Source: Adiantum capillus-veneris
Taxonomy: Eukaryota > Streptophyta > Polypodiopsida > Polypodiales > Pteridaceae
Assembly: GCA_014529385.2 (NCBI GenBank)
Contig: CM043952.1
Coordinates: forward strand, 62,739,119-62,803,118
DNA: 64,000 bases
Direction: 5' to 3'
Notes under the pieces: generated by a model
Told to the model about the DNA's origin: nothing
Databases searched by the model: none
What the model saw: the letters and a program-made list of their open reading frames with translations, nothing else
In this document: positions 42,512-55,599 of the stretch, piece by piece
Position numbering within the stretch: the stretch's first letter is position 1
Layout of the letters: every line of letters starts with the position of its first letter
Position numbers and translations under genes: made by a program

Positions 42512-43215
42512 TCAGTCCACAAAGGGGAGTAAGCCCAAAGATTTGCCGAAAGCTTCAAGCTTCTCACGAGACAATGCCTTTGTGAAAAGATCTGTAAGGT
42601 AGTCCTCTAATGGCACATAAGCCAAGTTGATCTCTCCTGCTAAGAGCCTCTCCTTGACATAGTGGTAATGCACCTCAATGTGCTTTGTGCGAGCATGAAA
42701 AACTGGGTTTCTCGCAACTGCCAATGCGCTCTGACTGTCAGTGTAGATAGTGTTGGCAGTGTCCTATCCAACACCCAAATCAGCCATAAGGCGTCTAAGC
42801 CATACACACTCAACCGTAGCTGTGAAGACTGCCCTATACTTAGCCTCACAACTCGAAGTGGCCACAATAGGTTGCTTCTTGCTCAACCATGATATACATG
42901 AACTGCCAAGCATGAAACAAAAACAACTTGTGGACACTCTCGTGTCAAAACAACCAGCCCAATCTGAGTCCGAAAAAGCATGTAAGTCTGGCGGCAATGA
43001 TCCCCCCTTGGGATAAAACAAGCCAAGATGCAAAGTGCCACTAAGGTAGCGGAAAATCCTCTTGACAGCCTGCCAATGCTTAGACCCTGGGCTATGCATA
43101 AATCTGCTGACTTGTGAGACTGCAAACTAAATATCCGTCCTCGTTTTGCATATATAAATGAGGCAGCCAACATCAGTTTGATAAAGAGTGACATCAGCAG
43201 GATCGCCAGCATCAT
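42512..43215 (-). pseudogene. Copia RNase H region
   Basis: Minus-strand blocks GSKHWQAVKRIFRYLSGTLHLG, CEAKYRAVFTATVECVWLRRL and TKHIEVHYHYVKERL are the conserved copia RNase H order. Broken by frame changes near 43090, 42760 and 42730. Confidence 0.85.
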
Positions 43216-43227
43216 GTAGACTCAACT

Positions 43228-44190
43228 TCAAACCTGTTTCCATGGAGTGGCAATAGGTTTGCAATCCTCAAGTCCAAATTTACATAGCAATGTCTGTATG
43301 TAACTTTTCTGACACAAGGAAATACCACCATCACACTGCTTAAACTGTATACCCAAGTAATGATGCAACAGCCCCAAATCTTTCATCTTGAAAGTAGCAT
43401 TCAAATCAGCCTTAAATTCAGCAATATGTCTCTCATTCGGTCCAGTGATCATCAAATCATCAACATAAAGAACCACAATGAGAAGTACATCATCCTCACG
43501 CTTAACATACAATGTGCTTTCTGTTGGACTGTTACGAAAGCCTCGTTTGACCAAATGAGTGTCAGATTTCTCATACCAAGCACGAGGAGATTGCTTCAAC
43601 CCATACAAATCCTTCTTACATGTGCACACTTTGTCCTCTTGTCCTTTTATGACAAAACCGCGAGGCTGCGTTACATAAACTTCCTCAATAATGTCACCAT
43701 TCAAGAAAGCAGTAACAATGTCTGATTGATGTACATCCCAACCAAAATGAGCTGCCAATGCACATAGAAAACGCACAGTAGTCAAACGACAAGTGGGAGC
43801 AAAAGTATCTTCATAATCAATGCCTTTTTGTTGTGCATAACCCTTTGCAACAATTCAAGCCTGTTGGCGATCAATCTCATGATTCAGCTTGCGTTTCAAC
43901 TTGTAAACCCACTTTGTACCAATGGCCTTTTTGATAGGAGGCAAATCACATAAAGTCCATGTGTCATTTTTTATAAGTGCATCATATTCTGATTGCATGG
44001 CAGCCATCCAATTTTTTGAATTTTGTGCTTCATCAAAAGACAGAGGCTCCTCAACATCATGTAGACTAGACACAGCCAAATCATAACAATCTAATGCATA
44101 AGATGCATGGAGAGATCCTGAACGAGTACGGCTGGACAAAGGTGCATCCAATTCACTGTCACACAAAGTGTGCACCAGCCATTTTGTCAT
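43228..44190 (-). pseudogene. Copia reverse transcriptase
   Basis: Open pieces 44190-43855 (NWMAAMQSEYDALIKNDTWTL, GTKWVYKLKRK) and 43785-43228 (DVHQSDIVTAFLNGDI, YGLKQSPRAWYEK, VVLYVDDLMITGPNE) form a copia RT with its YVDD centre. A stop and frame break lie between 43855 and 43785. Confidence 0.9.
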
Positions 44191-44431
44191 ACCTCTAGCC
44201 TGCTCATTTCAGCCCTTTCCTCATCAAGTACATCATGTACATCTGCATCAGTAATAGGCTGATCTAAAACATTTTCAGAAACCCCCATAGGCTGTACATT
44301 TGCCTCATTGGAACTTACATTCGTATTTCCACCACTGAAAAGAGGCAACAAAGTGTCATAAATGTCATGTGAGCTTACAATACTGTCTCTAGTACATGAA
44401 AGCAAGGGCTGAACAGAATCTTCCACAAACA

Positions 44432-45442
44432 CTACATCCCAAGAAACCAGAATACGTTTTTTTTGCGGATCATATACAACTTGTAACCTTTTCTTTCAGC
44501 ACTATAACCAACAAAAATACATTTGACAGCCTTATCATCCAATTTTTTGCGTTGTGTTTGTGGCACCAAAGCATATGCCAAACAGCCAAAAACACGCATG
44601 TGCTCAATAGAAGGCTTTCCATCATGACATGCTTCATATGGAGTAATAGACTGGAAAGCTTTCGTAGGACACCTGTTAAGTACATAAGTGGCACACATGA
44701 TGGCCTCAAGCCAAAAAGAATGAGACAAAGCTTGACTTTTGACCATACATTGTGCCATTTCCGTAAGTGACCTGTTTTTCCTCTCAGCAACACCATTTTG
44801 CTGAGGTGTATAAGGCACTGTACATTGGTGTTTTATCCCACGACTAGCCAGAAATGCATTAATTTCATGAGACATATACTCCCCCCCTCGATCAGAACGG
44901 AGGGTGCCCATAGTACATTTCGAGACATTTTCACCCATAGCCAGAAATTGTTTGAAGCACATAAAAACTTCGGACTTTGCTTTAAGCGGAAATACCCATG
45001 CATGGCTGGAGTAATCATCAATGAAATTCACGAAGTACAGGTAATTGCCCAGGGACGGAGTTTGCATGGGCTCACAAACATCACCATGCACAAGCTGCAA
45101 CCTGCATGTGGCCCGAACTGAACCATCCTTTGGAAACTTAGAACGCTGCATCTTACCTAGAATACAACCTTCACAAATATGTTTGGCAAGTGCTTCAAGA
45201 GGCAGAAAAGAAGCAACCATATCAGATTTCTGCAAACCCAGCAAACTAGCAAAATTCAGATGACCAAAACATGCATGCCAAAGTTTTGCATCTGAAATAG
45301 CCCTTGAATCTGCAACACCATTTGCAAAATTTTGTCCACACTTGTCATACAAAGTGAGCTTATACAACCCACAACACAAGAGGCCAGATGCAACAATTTC
45401 ATCACCAAAACTGAGATCATGAATTGTACATCTATCATCCAC
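44432..45442 (-). pseudogene. Copia integrase (GAG-pre-integrase plus core)
   Basis: A 336-codon frame carries WHACFGHLNF and CEGCILGKMQRSKFP (zinc-binding pre-integrase), then the DD(35)E core: VHGDVCEP, RSDRGGEYMS and QQNGVAERKNRSL. It ends early at 44432, and 44431-44187 continues the spacer before RT in another register. Confidence 0.9.
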
Positions 45443-45663
45443 AAATTTGACTACAAGTCCAAGTCTAGCAAGTGCGGATACAGATAAGAGATTCTTCTTG
45501 ATCCCAGGTACATAAAGTGCATCAACAAGTGTGAAGGAACTGCCATTTGCAGCAGTAAGCAGAATCTTTCCAACTCCCTAAACCGGATAAGAAACATTGT
45601 TGGCATAAGTGACTGAATTCCCAAGAGGGACAGACTCGAGAGAGGTGAACAATTCACGATGTG

Positions 45664-46857
45664 AGGTAATGTGCTTTGTAGCACCACTGTCGAAATACCA
45701 CACATGTGAATCTACAGCAACTGACAGTGGTGCTTTGTAGCACCACTGTCGAAATACCACACATGTGAATCTGCAGCAACTGACAAGCATGCATCATGGA
45801 CAGCAGGATTGTAAGTGCACTCTGCGCTAAAAGCCAATTCTGCATCAACATCAGCATTACAGTCTCCTTTCACAAAAGACTCAACAATGGCTGCATTTGT
45901 AGTGGAACCAGCATTTGCAGTGGAACCACCCTCTTTCTTCTTAGCCTCTTTGGCCTTCAACTTAAGACACGACTTGATCAAGTGATCATTAGCTTTACAA
46001 TAATGGCAACGCATCTTGTTTTTGCCCTTATCACCAGAATTTCCAGATGAATTGCTGCCAGCAGAAGGATTAGGAACAGAATTTTTGCCACTCGCAGCAA
46101 AACCATAAGAAGTGGCTGCATTACTGTTACCACCCTTTCTTTGAGAAGCAATAAAAGCCTGTTCAACTGCACACTGCCTAGTCCTGTTTTTTCAGGAAAG
46201 TGACTCTTGCAATAGCAATGTGCATAATGCATCAAACTTGACAACTTCAAGATTTCCTTGGGTCATCAGTCTCCAAGTACTAGAAAAAGTCTGGTAGGAA
46301 TCTGGTAAGGCATCAAGAACAGTCTGCACAAGGGAACTGTCTGAAATGACTTCACTTGTAGAAATAAGTTGCTAATTGATATACTTGACACTAGCAAGGA
46401 AAGTGTCCATATCATCTTCCTCATGCATAATCTTCGACTCCAGCTCTTTACGCAGCAAAGCAATTTTAGCCTCATTGCGGCTTGCATAAAGACCAGCCAA
46501 AATATCCCAAGCCTGTTTTGCATATTTTGCTGAACGGATGTGAGGAACAATGGTGCGCTTCACAGACAACGCAATCAATGCATGAGCCTACGCATCCTTA
46601 ACATCCCAACGAGCTTGTTCTGCCATAGGCAAAACAACTCTAACAGCAGCAATCCTTGCAGCAAGACCTGCAACATCCTTAACATCGCCTACGTCCTCAG
46701 AACCAGGACGTACATCAATGCCCTGCACAATGTTCCAGACGCCCTTTGACACAAGAACATGCTACATCATATAAGCCCACATAGGGTAGTTGTCCCCATC
46801 CAACCTGTCCTCAGCAGCAAACATCTTGAACACATCTGTGTTGTTGTTGTCAGCCAT
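45664..46857 (-). pseudogene. Copia gag and protease active site
   Basis: The start ATG at 46857 opens MADNNNTDVFKMFAAEDRLD, then LDGDNYPMWAYM with an internal stop, and TIVPHIRSAKYAKQAWDIL. The zinc knuckle CHYCKANDHLIKSC lies near 46010 and the protease centre HVWYFDSGATKH near 45760. The protease centre is present twice because of a 59-bp tandem duplication (45672-45786), which shifts the frame. Confidence 0.85.
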
Positions 46858-47216
46858 GGTAAATGTTGCACCTGATGTGAAAACTGCCCGAAAATAGGAG
46901 AAACGGAGCAGGAACAACACGTGCTATATAGCACAAACCGTAGAAGACTATAAGGCATGTTATGCAAAAAACGGCACTGACAAAAATTTTGCACAAAATG
47001 ATGAAATAGCCTGTGCAGTACTGCCTGTAGTGGAAACGAAGCCGAAATGAGCCCAAATCAAACATCTGACCAGACCGAGCTCTATGAGCTTGCCCGAAGT
47101 ATTTGTCGACCTGCGAACGCTCGCCAAAGCTCACTAAAATCGGAGAAAGTGAGCATGCATGTACTGGAGTAGCTGGCGACTAAGCCTGGGAGGACGCAAC
47201 CTGCTCTAATACGAAT

Positions 47217-47442
47217 TGTTGGAATTAGGGTTGTAGAGAAACACACACAGCTTGGAGAAGACGAAGGAAGCTCAAGGCACACAATCAAGAGTGTATTACT
47301 TAGTGTGCAATGGAAAGATAGATAGCCCTAGAGTGATGGGCGTATATACAATGCTCGGGGGGAAAAACCTCCTAAAGAGGGAAAAATGTCCCTGCGGTCC
47401 TAGTGTGGTCACACACATCACTACCCCATGTATATGGTAACA
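47217..47442 (-). mobile_element. 5' LTR of the copia element
   Basis: 226 bp with intact TGTTACC...CCAACA ends. Immediately inside, the minus strand reads ATTCGTATTAGAGCAGG, a degenerate match to the iMet primer site TGGTATCAGAGC at about 47205-47216. Confidence 0.9.
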
Positions 47443-47447
47443 TTTCT

Positions 47448-48240
47448 AATCCATAAACCAAATCCAAATCCATAGCAATATAATCCAAATCAGTTCCATC
47501 ATATGGGGAGAGTAGCATTTGCCCCCATCTAGTGTTGATCTTCTTCTCTCTCCTCTTCCCAATCATGGTATGTGTAGCACTCCACTGTAAGAGGTATGTA
47601 TGCACTTGAAAATGAGTGAATAATTTCAATATCAAAGAAGAAACAAAAGACTTAGCTTTGATTTTTTTAGCATGGTCTCCATAGCCAAGATTGTGTCCCC
47701 AAGGGTGTAGCCATAGCTCTAATATAGACGAAGGTGCGAAGTCCATGAAAATACACAAAATAGAATAGCATACGAGCAACATAATCAATGATCATACCTC
47801 AAAAATTTCACATGCACACAATAAAAAATTGTAAAAATTTGAGAGAAATAGAGAGTGAGAGAGACCATGGGAGCACGTGCATACGTGCCTCCTATAGTGG
47901 AGTGCTACGCAAACCGTGAGAGAAAAGAGGAGAGAAGCAAGGATCAATACTAGATGGAGGAAAATACTACTCCCCCCCCCCCCACATGGGTCCCTCAATG
48001 AGCTTTTGTGAACCTATTGATGGATTCTAGAAATATTACAAAAATAGATTCTAGAAATATTACAAAAATAGAGAGAGAGTGAACCTATTGATGGATTCTA
48101 GAAATATTACAAAATTAGAGAGAGAGTTTTTAAATAGAGAGTTTTTACATGAGCATCTGATATCCACCATTAGAGAATCCTGCTACAGAGGAAGCGTGGA
48201 TGGGGCCTACAAAATATACAAATAATATGCTACAAACAAT
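47448..48240 (-). mobile_element. Old gypsy LTR remnant interrupted by the copia insertion
   Basis: Contains CACATGGGTCCCTCAATGAGC and ACACAAAATAG segments shared with 36550-36900, and CGTGCCTCCTATAGTGGAGTG shared with 56660-56690. A C-run lies at about 47972-47984. Local duplications of GATTCTAGAAATATTACAAA occur at 48030-48110. Confidence 0.5.
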
Positions 48241-48920
48241 GAAATACACGAATCATTAGGAAAAATATGGACTCTCCATGGGCCTTGTAAGAATCCCTAA
48301 TCTTAAGGAAGTATGTTGTGATTAAGGGAAACAAAGGAAATGATGGGGGCTATTTTGGTAGGTCATTTTCTAGCCTTCAAGCCTAGAAAAGGTGGGGTAA
48401 GTAGTGACTAGGAGGCTACCTTCTCTCTCTAGCTTTTCAGCATCTCCTAGAGAAAAGGGGGTGTCATAAAGAGGCAAAGGGACCCTTGTACAAAAAGAGA
48501 ACCCCACCTTTCATTTTTTTCTAAAAACTCGGCCAAAAATAAACCCTAAAAATTTGAAATTTATTGAAATTTTCAAAATTAATCATTTCCCACCAAAAAG
48601 TGACCCCAAACCTATTCTAATATCAAACAATCATTTTTTGCCTCCAAAATCCCTTTTTCTCTCTCCATGTCTCCTCTTTGTCTCTCTCACTCCCCTTCCT
48701 CAAAGTAGCCATGCCCACCATAGCCAGGACCTGCTGCATCTCCCTGTTCATCTAAATGCTAAATCCTCCTTCTCACTCTTACAGAATTTTGCATCTCCCT
48801 CTCCATCTACTGATAGCCGTTTTTCGGCTTTCCATAATTGCCATAGTAAGCTACCTCACTCTACCAAAATCACCCAAACACTATGGCTATCCCTACCATT
48901 TCACTGTAAGTAGGCGTGTG
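48241..48920 (+). repeat. Dispersed repeat, inverted copy of 55600-56600
   Basis: ATTAGGAAAAATATGGACTC, GGTGTCATAAAG, GGGACCCTTG and AAACCCTAAAAATTTGAAAT occur here on the plus strand and, in the same order, on the minus strand around 56590-56300. Part of the same degenerate LTR family. No coding capacity. Confidence 0.65.
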
Positions 48921-50433
48921 TGAGTTAGGGGACTTTTTCCATATTTTCTTAAAAAACCCTCAATTAGCTAGTCATTGGGCTAGTTGAGTCAAAAAAATAA
49001 ATAAAATCAAAAAAATAAAATATATTATGGGCCATTTGTATGTAAATATTGCATTATATATATGGCCTAAATATAGGGATTTTTATAATTATTATGGTAT
49101 TTTATTTAAATATTTATACTTAGGTGTGTGTTTTATTAAACCTGTGTATGCCTTCTTTCATCCTCTTACACCATAAGTATATTTTTTGCCAATATGTACA
49201 TACTCTAACCTTATATTTTTCCTTTATACAAATCACTCCCACATTTTCACCATCACCCTCGTGAAAACAAAAAAATTGATTTCTACTTATTGGTCACGTT
49301 TATTATATTATTTACTTGCATACCTTTTCCTCTTTCACCCAAAATAATTCAAAGAGGGACCATATCATATGATTCCAATATCTTTCCATATCCATGATTC
49401 CTTCATATTTTTATTATTATTATTACTCATTATTCTAACACCATGTGCTCATTGAGCTAAAGTCCATGAATAGTCCATACACTAGTCCCACCATGTATAT
49501 ATTTCTTTATTCATCAATAATCCTCCTCCATGCATGGGTCAAGGGCAACTTGGATGCTTTGTATTATGATATGACAAAGGAGGGGCTCACTCTTGGATGC
49601 ATTGTACAAATTCAACAAAGGAGGGGGCCACTAAAAGACTTTTGTAGGCATAAAAGTAGGCTTTTTGGTGAGAATTTTGACACCTATTTCCACTCCGAAT
49701 TTGGAGCGGTGGTCAAAAGAGAAAATGTAGCCCACGCTTTGAATAATCACCTCAAATTTTTTCATGATTTTTGGAGTAACCACCGGTGAGCTATGATTTT
49801 TTGAGTGGACCCCAGTCTGCCCACTTTTCTCACAAGTAGCCCATAGTCTTCTCTCACCTCTATCCACACTTCTACACACACACACACACACATCCCTCTC
49901 AATCCCTCACTCAAACTTGCACCTTCAATGGTTTCTCTCACCTTCTTCACCATTAACCTCCCCACTTACTTCCATAGCTCTCAAATGAGCTCTCCATGTA
50001 CATACGCCATCTCTATGCCTCTCTCTATTATCTCCAAAGTACAATTCCATCTTACTCCTTATATATATACATAAATTCAGCATGTGTACCATGCTTAACC
50101 TCTGCAAATCAAGAGATCTCATCAACGGAATTACCATTTTCATCACGATAATCAACCTTGGCGGCGGTGGCGTAAAGAAGGGAAGACGAAGAAGAAGATC
50201 GATAGTCATTTTGAGAACCTACACAAGTAAGTCCAAAACTTCTTCGAGCTTCACCATCACAAGGATTTTCTCACTTCATTCAACCATCTTACTTCAACCA
50301 TCTACCTCATTCTACCCATTGTAAGTGTAACATTAACTTTCTAGTGATTACTAACACTAACCACTAACATACTAGCACAAAATAGCATTGACCTAACCAT
50401 AAAAGACACCTCACCTCAAGACATGTACAAAGT

Positions 50434-50478
<45 letters not shown>

Positions 50479-50601
50479 TATTTACTTTCACCTTATCTAC
50501 CATCAATAATGCTCTCTTTTGAGCCCACACCCATGACTCAAGCAGACAAACAAGGCCCACAATGTTTTGATATTCAAAAAAATCATAATCCTGATTTGTT
50601 A
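48921..50601. other. No recognisable gene; one (CT)n tract
   Basis: AT-rich with short open frames showing no familiar motif. A pure CT tract lies at about 50433-50475 and a short CA run near 49875. A 114-codon frame at 49445-49789 has no recognised domain and no supporting context. Confidence 0.5.
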
Positions 50602-51243
50602 GCTTGTAAATTAGGATTTCCAATAATCTTAATGAGGGGTCTCCAACCTATAAATAGGCCGCTCTCCTTCTTGTAAAACAACCTCCAACATCTCACATAG
50701 CACCCCAACACTCTATGCGTGAGGAGAGACTTAGGTGTAGCAACCACTTGTGAGCTTCACTCTTGGTGTGAGAGAAGCCTTCAAGCTACACATTGCAAGT
50801 GAGAGAGCGTGAGTCCCACAAATCTCAAAACCACTATTGTATATGCTCCTGCATCATCAATAAATTGAGGTTTGGTGCATCAAAGGCGTGATTCGACATT
50901 CAAATCTTCGTCCTTCCATTTGTGCTTGTAAATTAGGATTTCCAATAATCTTAATGAGGGGTCTCCAAGCTATAAATAGGCCGCTCTCCTTCTTGTAAAA
51001 CAACCTCCAACATCTCACATAGCACCCCAACACTCTATGCGTGAGGAGAGACTTAGGTGTAGCAACCACTTGTGAGCTTCACTCTTGGTGTGAGAGAAGC
51101 CTTCAAGCTACACATTGCAAGTGAGAGAGCGTGAGTCCCACAAATCTCAAAACCACTATTGTATATGCTCCTGCATCATCAATAAATTGAGGTTTGGTGC
51201 ATCAAAGGCGTGATTCGACATTCAAATCTTCGTCCTTCCATTT
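50602..51243 (+). repeat. 321-bp tandem duplication with TATA and poly(A) signals
   Basis: Two nearly identical copies, 50602-50922 and 50923-51243, differing at only about one visible position. Each has CTATAAATAGG at its start and CAATAAATTGAGG near its end, with GGTGTGAGAGAAGCC between. This looks like the R region of an LTR, although no matching internal region is seen. Confidence 0.85.
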
Positions 51244-52987
51244 GTGCAATACGGTTTGGTGAATTCAAGGTGACTTGTGTATTTTGAGTTTTTATTGGTT
51301 GATCTTGATTTTAGAAAGTGTTTTAGTGTGTTTTTCATTGCCAGTTTTTGTCCATTGTAAGAGGGTATTGTGGTGAGAGGTCTCCCACACCCTAAGACAG
51401 TGGGTGTGTGTTTTGGCAACGTTTAGCAATCACTAAGCATTGAGTGGGTTTTGTACAAGTTCTACGATAGCATCATAACGAACCATCTCCATTTGCAAAT
51501 TACAAATAAGGTATTACGCAAGATCCTTTCCTCCCTCTCTTCCCTTTGCTCTAGCTCTCTCTGGTCCATTTCATGTGTGTCTTGGTGTGAGGTTGCTTGT
51601 GTGTGTTGTGTGGTGCATCTTCTTGGTTGTGCCAAAATCTCTCTTGCGTCCTAGTTCGCATACCATAACTAGGTGGTGCCCCTATTTTGTTTGGGTTTGG
51701 CTGTGGGTTTGCTGTTTTGTTGTGCTTGTGGTTGCCCCAGCCCCAATTGAGCAGCATGGGAGCCTTGAGAGGTGTTTAGAGGTCGCCTCTCTTGTTGCCC
51801 GCCCCGGACCGCCTCACTACCTGCTAAACCCTCCCTCTCATTCTCACACACTCCTGGATCTGCCTCTTCATCTACCTGCTAAACACTTCCTCTCACTGTC
51901 ACATTCCTCTCTCCTCTCTTCTTTCTATCCATGTACCCTCTTCCATTGTTCACTGTCCTCCCTCAAAAATACCAAGTCTACCGTAAGCCAAGATCTACAG
52001 CAATTACCTCTTCATCTACCTCCTCAATCTTCCATTTCAATGTCAACGTCCCCTCCCCTCACCCTAACCCTTCCCTCCCACTCAACTTCCCCTATCAACC
52101 AAGCCCACCCTGATTACAAGCTAATGTAGTTGTCTTCACATCCACCTTTGCCTCTATTGCATCCCACAACACTAATACCCAACTTCTACAAGCTATGGAA
52201 AAGACTCTAGCATAGCCAACTTCTTGCAAGCTATGGAATAGAATATTTATTTTTCATGTAAGGTGGAGTCACATCACAAACTTTCTAGTTGGGAGGACAC
52301 AGAAGGGTGCCCCTGGACCACAGGTGGAAACTCCATAGCCATGAGACAGAGATGGATCCCAAGCATAGGAAGGTCAAGTATGTCAAGAAATGGCGATGTT
52401 ACTTTACACAAGGGCACTGGTTTCAAAATGAGTGTATTTGAGGCAACATTTGAAGAATTTAGATTTGTACTCTATACATGCCGATCATGTATCCATAATG
52501 CCCAAAGCTATCGACATAGCTTTTACTTTGTAATCTCATAAAATCATGTTTGAGGTGGTCTGCAATGGACATGGTTTTGTAACAACAAGCGCTATGGCTT
52601 TAATATATGAAATCTTTGATCTTGCAAATTAGTTTCCATGTAGCAATTTCTTTGAAGATTTGATTCTTACTGAGGGGTTTGATGCTTATACAAGTGTGTC
52701 ACATGAATATGGTAAATTATTGGTGAATACTAGGGGTTCATAACTAAAATAGAAAGTGTTGAACCAATGTTGAGAATGATGCTAGTGGGGAGGATTACCC
52801 ATCACTCATAAGCCTGCATCAAGATGGGCCATGTAATTGCATCATGGTAGCATTTCTGAGGCTGCAAAACTATATCAACCAATGCTTCAAAGGTAGGGGC
52901 TAGTTGGTTAGTTTAGGAGAGGATGCAAGGGTGCCTATTCATACATTGGATGGAAAAGAGGCATGGGATGGGTTTAGAAAACCTTTA

Positions 52988-53040
<53 letters not shown>

Positions 53041-53407
53041 CCCCCCATATCTCTTTGCTTTCAGCTAGCTAGCCATGTATGATCAATTATTTTTTTCATA
53101 AACTTATAGAGTAGTGTTTTGTATTAATAGAATATTGGCTCCTTTATGGGTAGCTTCTTTAAGAATCAATTATCTCTCTCTGTATCTCTCCTTTTTGTGC
53201 ATGTTATGGCCATTTGCTTCAGCTCTCTTTCGCTAGTAGGCTTGTGAGACTAAAAAGTGTCTTGTACAACCAAGAAAAGCACCCCCTTTTTCTTTAGAGA
53301 CCAGAACTAGAGCATACACACTATGGGGCACTATCCTGAAAATCAAAGGGGGGCTTGCAACGCGCCATGGTATGAGATAGCTATTATTGCATGGTTGAGT
53401 GAAGTTT
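51244..53407. other. No recognisable gene; repeat remnants and a (CT)n tract
   Basis: 51770-52110 resembles 48640-48830 (pyrimidine-rich CTCTTCATCTACCTGCTAAA modules). A 46-bp CT tract plus a C-run lies at about 52992-53047. The open frames are short and unsupported. Confidence 0.5.
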
Positions 53408-53785
53408 GAACATCCTGGAGGACCATGTCAACCATGCCAAAGCAAGCTGGCACAGATAGAAGGCAAGGCAAGGGATGCATAGGCCTTGGGAGGCCCAAAA
53501 AAAGCCTGCCACAAGGGAGCGCATTTGGGCCTTCCATAGGTCTATGGAAGGCCCAAATACGCTCCCTTGTGGCAGGGGGTGCATAGGCCTTGGGAGGCCC
53601 AAAAAAATCCTGCCACAAGGGAGCGCATTTGGGCCTTCCATAGGTCTATGGAAGGCCCAAATTCTCTCCCTTGTGGCAGGCTTTTTTAGGGCCTGCCAAG
53701 GCCTATGCACCCCTTGCCTTGCCTCCTACTCTTTGTGCTTGCTTAGTTTTGGGCATGGTGGCCTTGGGCCTACAGGATAACCATG
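53408..53785. repeat. Long compound palindrome
   Basis: The outer arms (about 53408-53515 and 53665-53785) are imperfect inverted repeats (CATGCCAAAGCAAGC, GGCAAGGCAAGGG, TGCATAGGCCTTGG, CCTGCCACAAGGGAG). Inside lie two nearly identical inner palindromes, each CTGCCACAAGGGAGCG...GGGCCTTCCATAG and its reverse complement, in tandem (about 53506-53576 and 53609-53679). The transcript could fold into a single hairpin of about 185 bp or two smaller ones. Confidence 0.85.
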
Positions 53786-54059
53786 AACATCCATCCAAAG
53801 AAGCATTTTACAAAACTATAGCTCATATGATATATCTAGAAAAAGAAAACTCATCCTCTACTACAAATGGATATAGATGGCTCACCATGTGCATGATGCA
53901 TTCTCTGCTATACAGATGGCTCAAAGTGTACATGATGCATACTCAATTAGCAAGCAATCCAAAGAGTAACTTATCTTGGGTTTGATCCATGTATCATGTC
54001 ATTTATCCATCATAAGAGTGTATCCTCAATAAAGGGGCAATGCCCTTGAGTTCCAAAAG

Positions 54060-54060
<1 letters not shown>

Positions 54061-54114
<54 letters not shown>

Positions 54115-54262
54115 CTAGTTATCTATCTATTTATCTATCTTTGTGTTTTTTATCTACATATGTATCTATCTATCTATCAAATTATCTATCCATCTATCTA
54201 TCTATCTATCTATTAATGCATTTATCTGTATCTATTTGTTTGTTTTTCTGTTTATCCTCCAT
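54061..54262. repeat. (CT)n followed by (ATCT)n microsatellites
   Basis: CT tract at about 54063-54110, then ATCT/ATCTATCC-type tetranucleotide repeats to about 54262. Open frames here are repeat artefacts. Confidence 0.9.
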
Positions 54263-55599
54263 CTATCTATGTACAATATATATATGTATATCCCCTATCT
54301 CTATCTTGTTTGTTCGCTCTCTTTTCTTTATTTTGATTTCATAGTCTGTGTTCCTTGGGGATTTCAAAGAACACAAGCTTATGGTTGAACTTACACAAAT
54401 TCATATCAAATACAACATAATAGCATGCCATTGCATTATTCATAGCAAAGGTAGAACTAAGTGTTTTCACAATGCCAAGAGGGGATTCATGTGTGTGCTT
54501 GCAAACATGAGGGAATATGATTGCTGTATCTTTCTTGGATTAGGTTTGAGTGTGTTCTTTCAAAAATTTGAAGCCTGCCAAATATATTGAGATGAACTCT
54601 AAGTGCTCATGAACTAAATGTTTGTTCAATGCCAAAGGAGGTTCATGTCTATGCCTGCAATACAAGGAAATATGATTGCTCTATCTTTCTTAGATTAGTC
54701 TTGAGTATGGGATTCTTCTAAGAATTTAAAGCTTGCCACCATTTTGAGATAAACTTTAAGTGCTCATACAACAGAAAATGAATCAAACCTGACCTTTGAG
54801 ATTAGATGGCTTACTAGATCTACATGCAGGCACATTGAAAAGGTGTACTTGCTACCAAAAAATCAATTTACTTGATCAATTCACGTATGAGCACCAAAAA
54901 TTTGGCAGGAAGCACAATACCGATACAAGATTATTGTAGCTTGGCTACAATAATAGCTTGGGATGTTATGTACTGGATCAAATACATTGAATGGAATATA
55001 GACTGAGGCAATTGCTATGCTCTTAGCAAGGCTTGTCTCATCATTGATAACTCCATGGACCTCCATATCCACAAGTATACACACCAAAACAAAGACTGTT
55101 TAGAATGATCTTCTGATTGGAGAAGTCGCACTTTCCACTTGACACCAAACCAAGTTGAGCCCAAGCATCCACTGCAGTAACATCTGTAATACAACAAATA
55201 TGGTGTTAGCTACTATAGTTTAAATTAATATAAATTGTTGAGTTATATAGATTAGTTCTTATCTATAGCATGCACAACCATAAAGGTACCCGAGAGGCAT
55301 TCAAGCGGTTTCTTTGCAAGTAAGATGGATAAAAAAATGCGTTCACAAATACCGTTGTCAAAAAATATGAACACGTGCAAATTAAAGAGGACATACCCAT
55401 AAGATGACTTAGCATTAGACTTACAATGAGGTGAAAATTGGTTTGAAGCTCTCTGCAAGTGGATCTCAGCTACAATATACACATGTTGAGTGATGGCCAC
55501 CATTCCAGGTTTTGTTTTGAAAGCCATTAGTCTTCACTTCCAATGGCGTTTCAGTATGCCTCGACATTGTACTCCGTGAGGACCAACACTGAACGGTTG
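54263..55599. other. No recognisable gene
   Basis: Two related stretches (54440-54560 and 54600-54740: GATTCATGTGTGTGCTTGCA..., GGAATATGATTGCT, CTTTCTTGGATTAG) show an old duplication of about 150 bp. Nothing else supported. Confidence 0.5.

Larger units (their letters stand above)
42169..47442 (-). mobile_element. Complete-structure Ty1/copia element
   Basis: About 5.3 kb with an LTR at each end, primer site, polypurine tract, and copia gene order gag, protease, integrase, RT, RNase H. TTTCT at 42164-42168 and again at 47443-47447 is a perfect 5-bp target duplication, so both borders are original. The coding region has many stops and shifts and cannot act autonomously. Confidence 0.93.

Noticed and set aside
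53343..53780. Overlapping 91-108 codon frames
   Set aside because: By-products of the long palindrome; no start context or homology.
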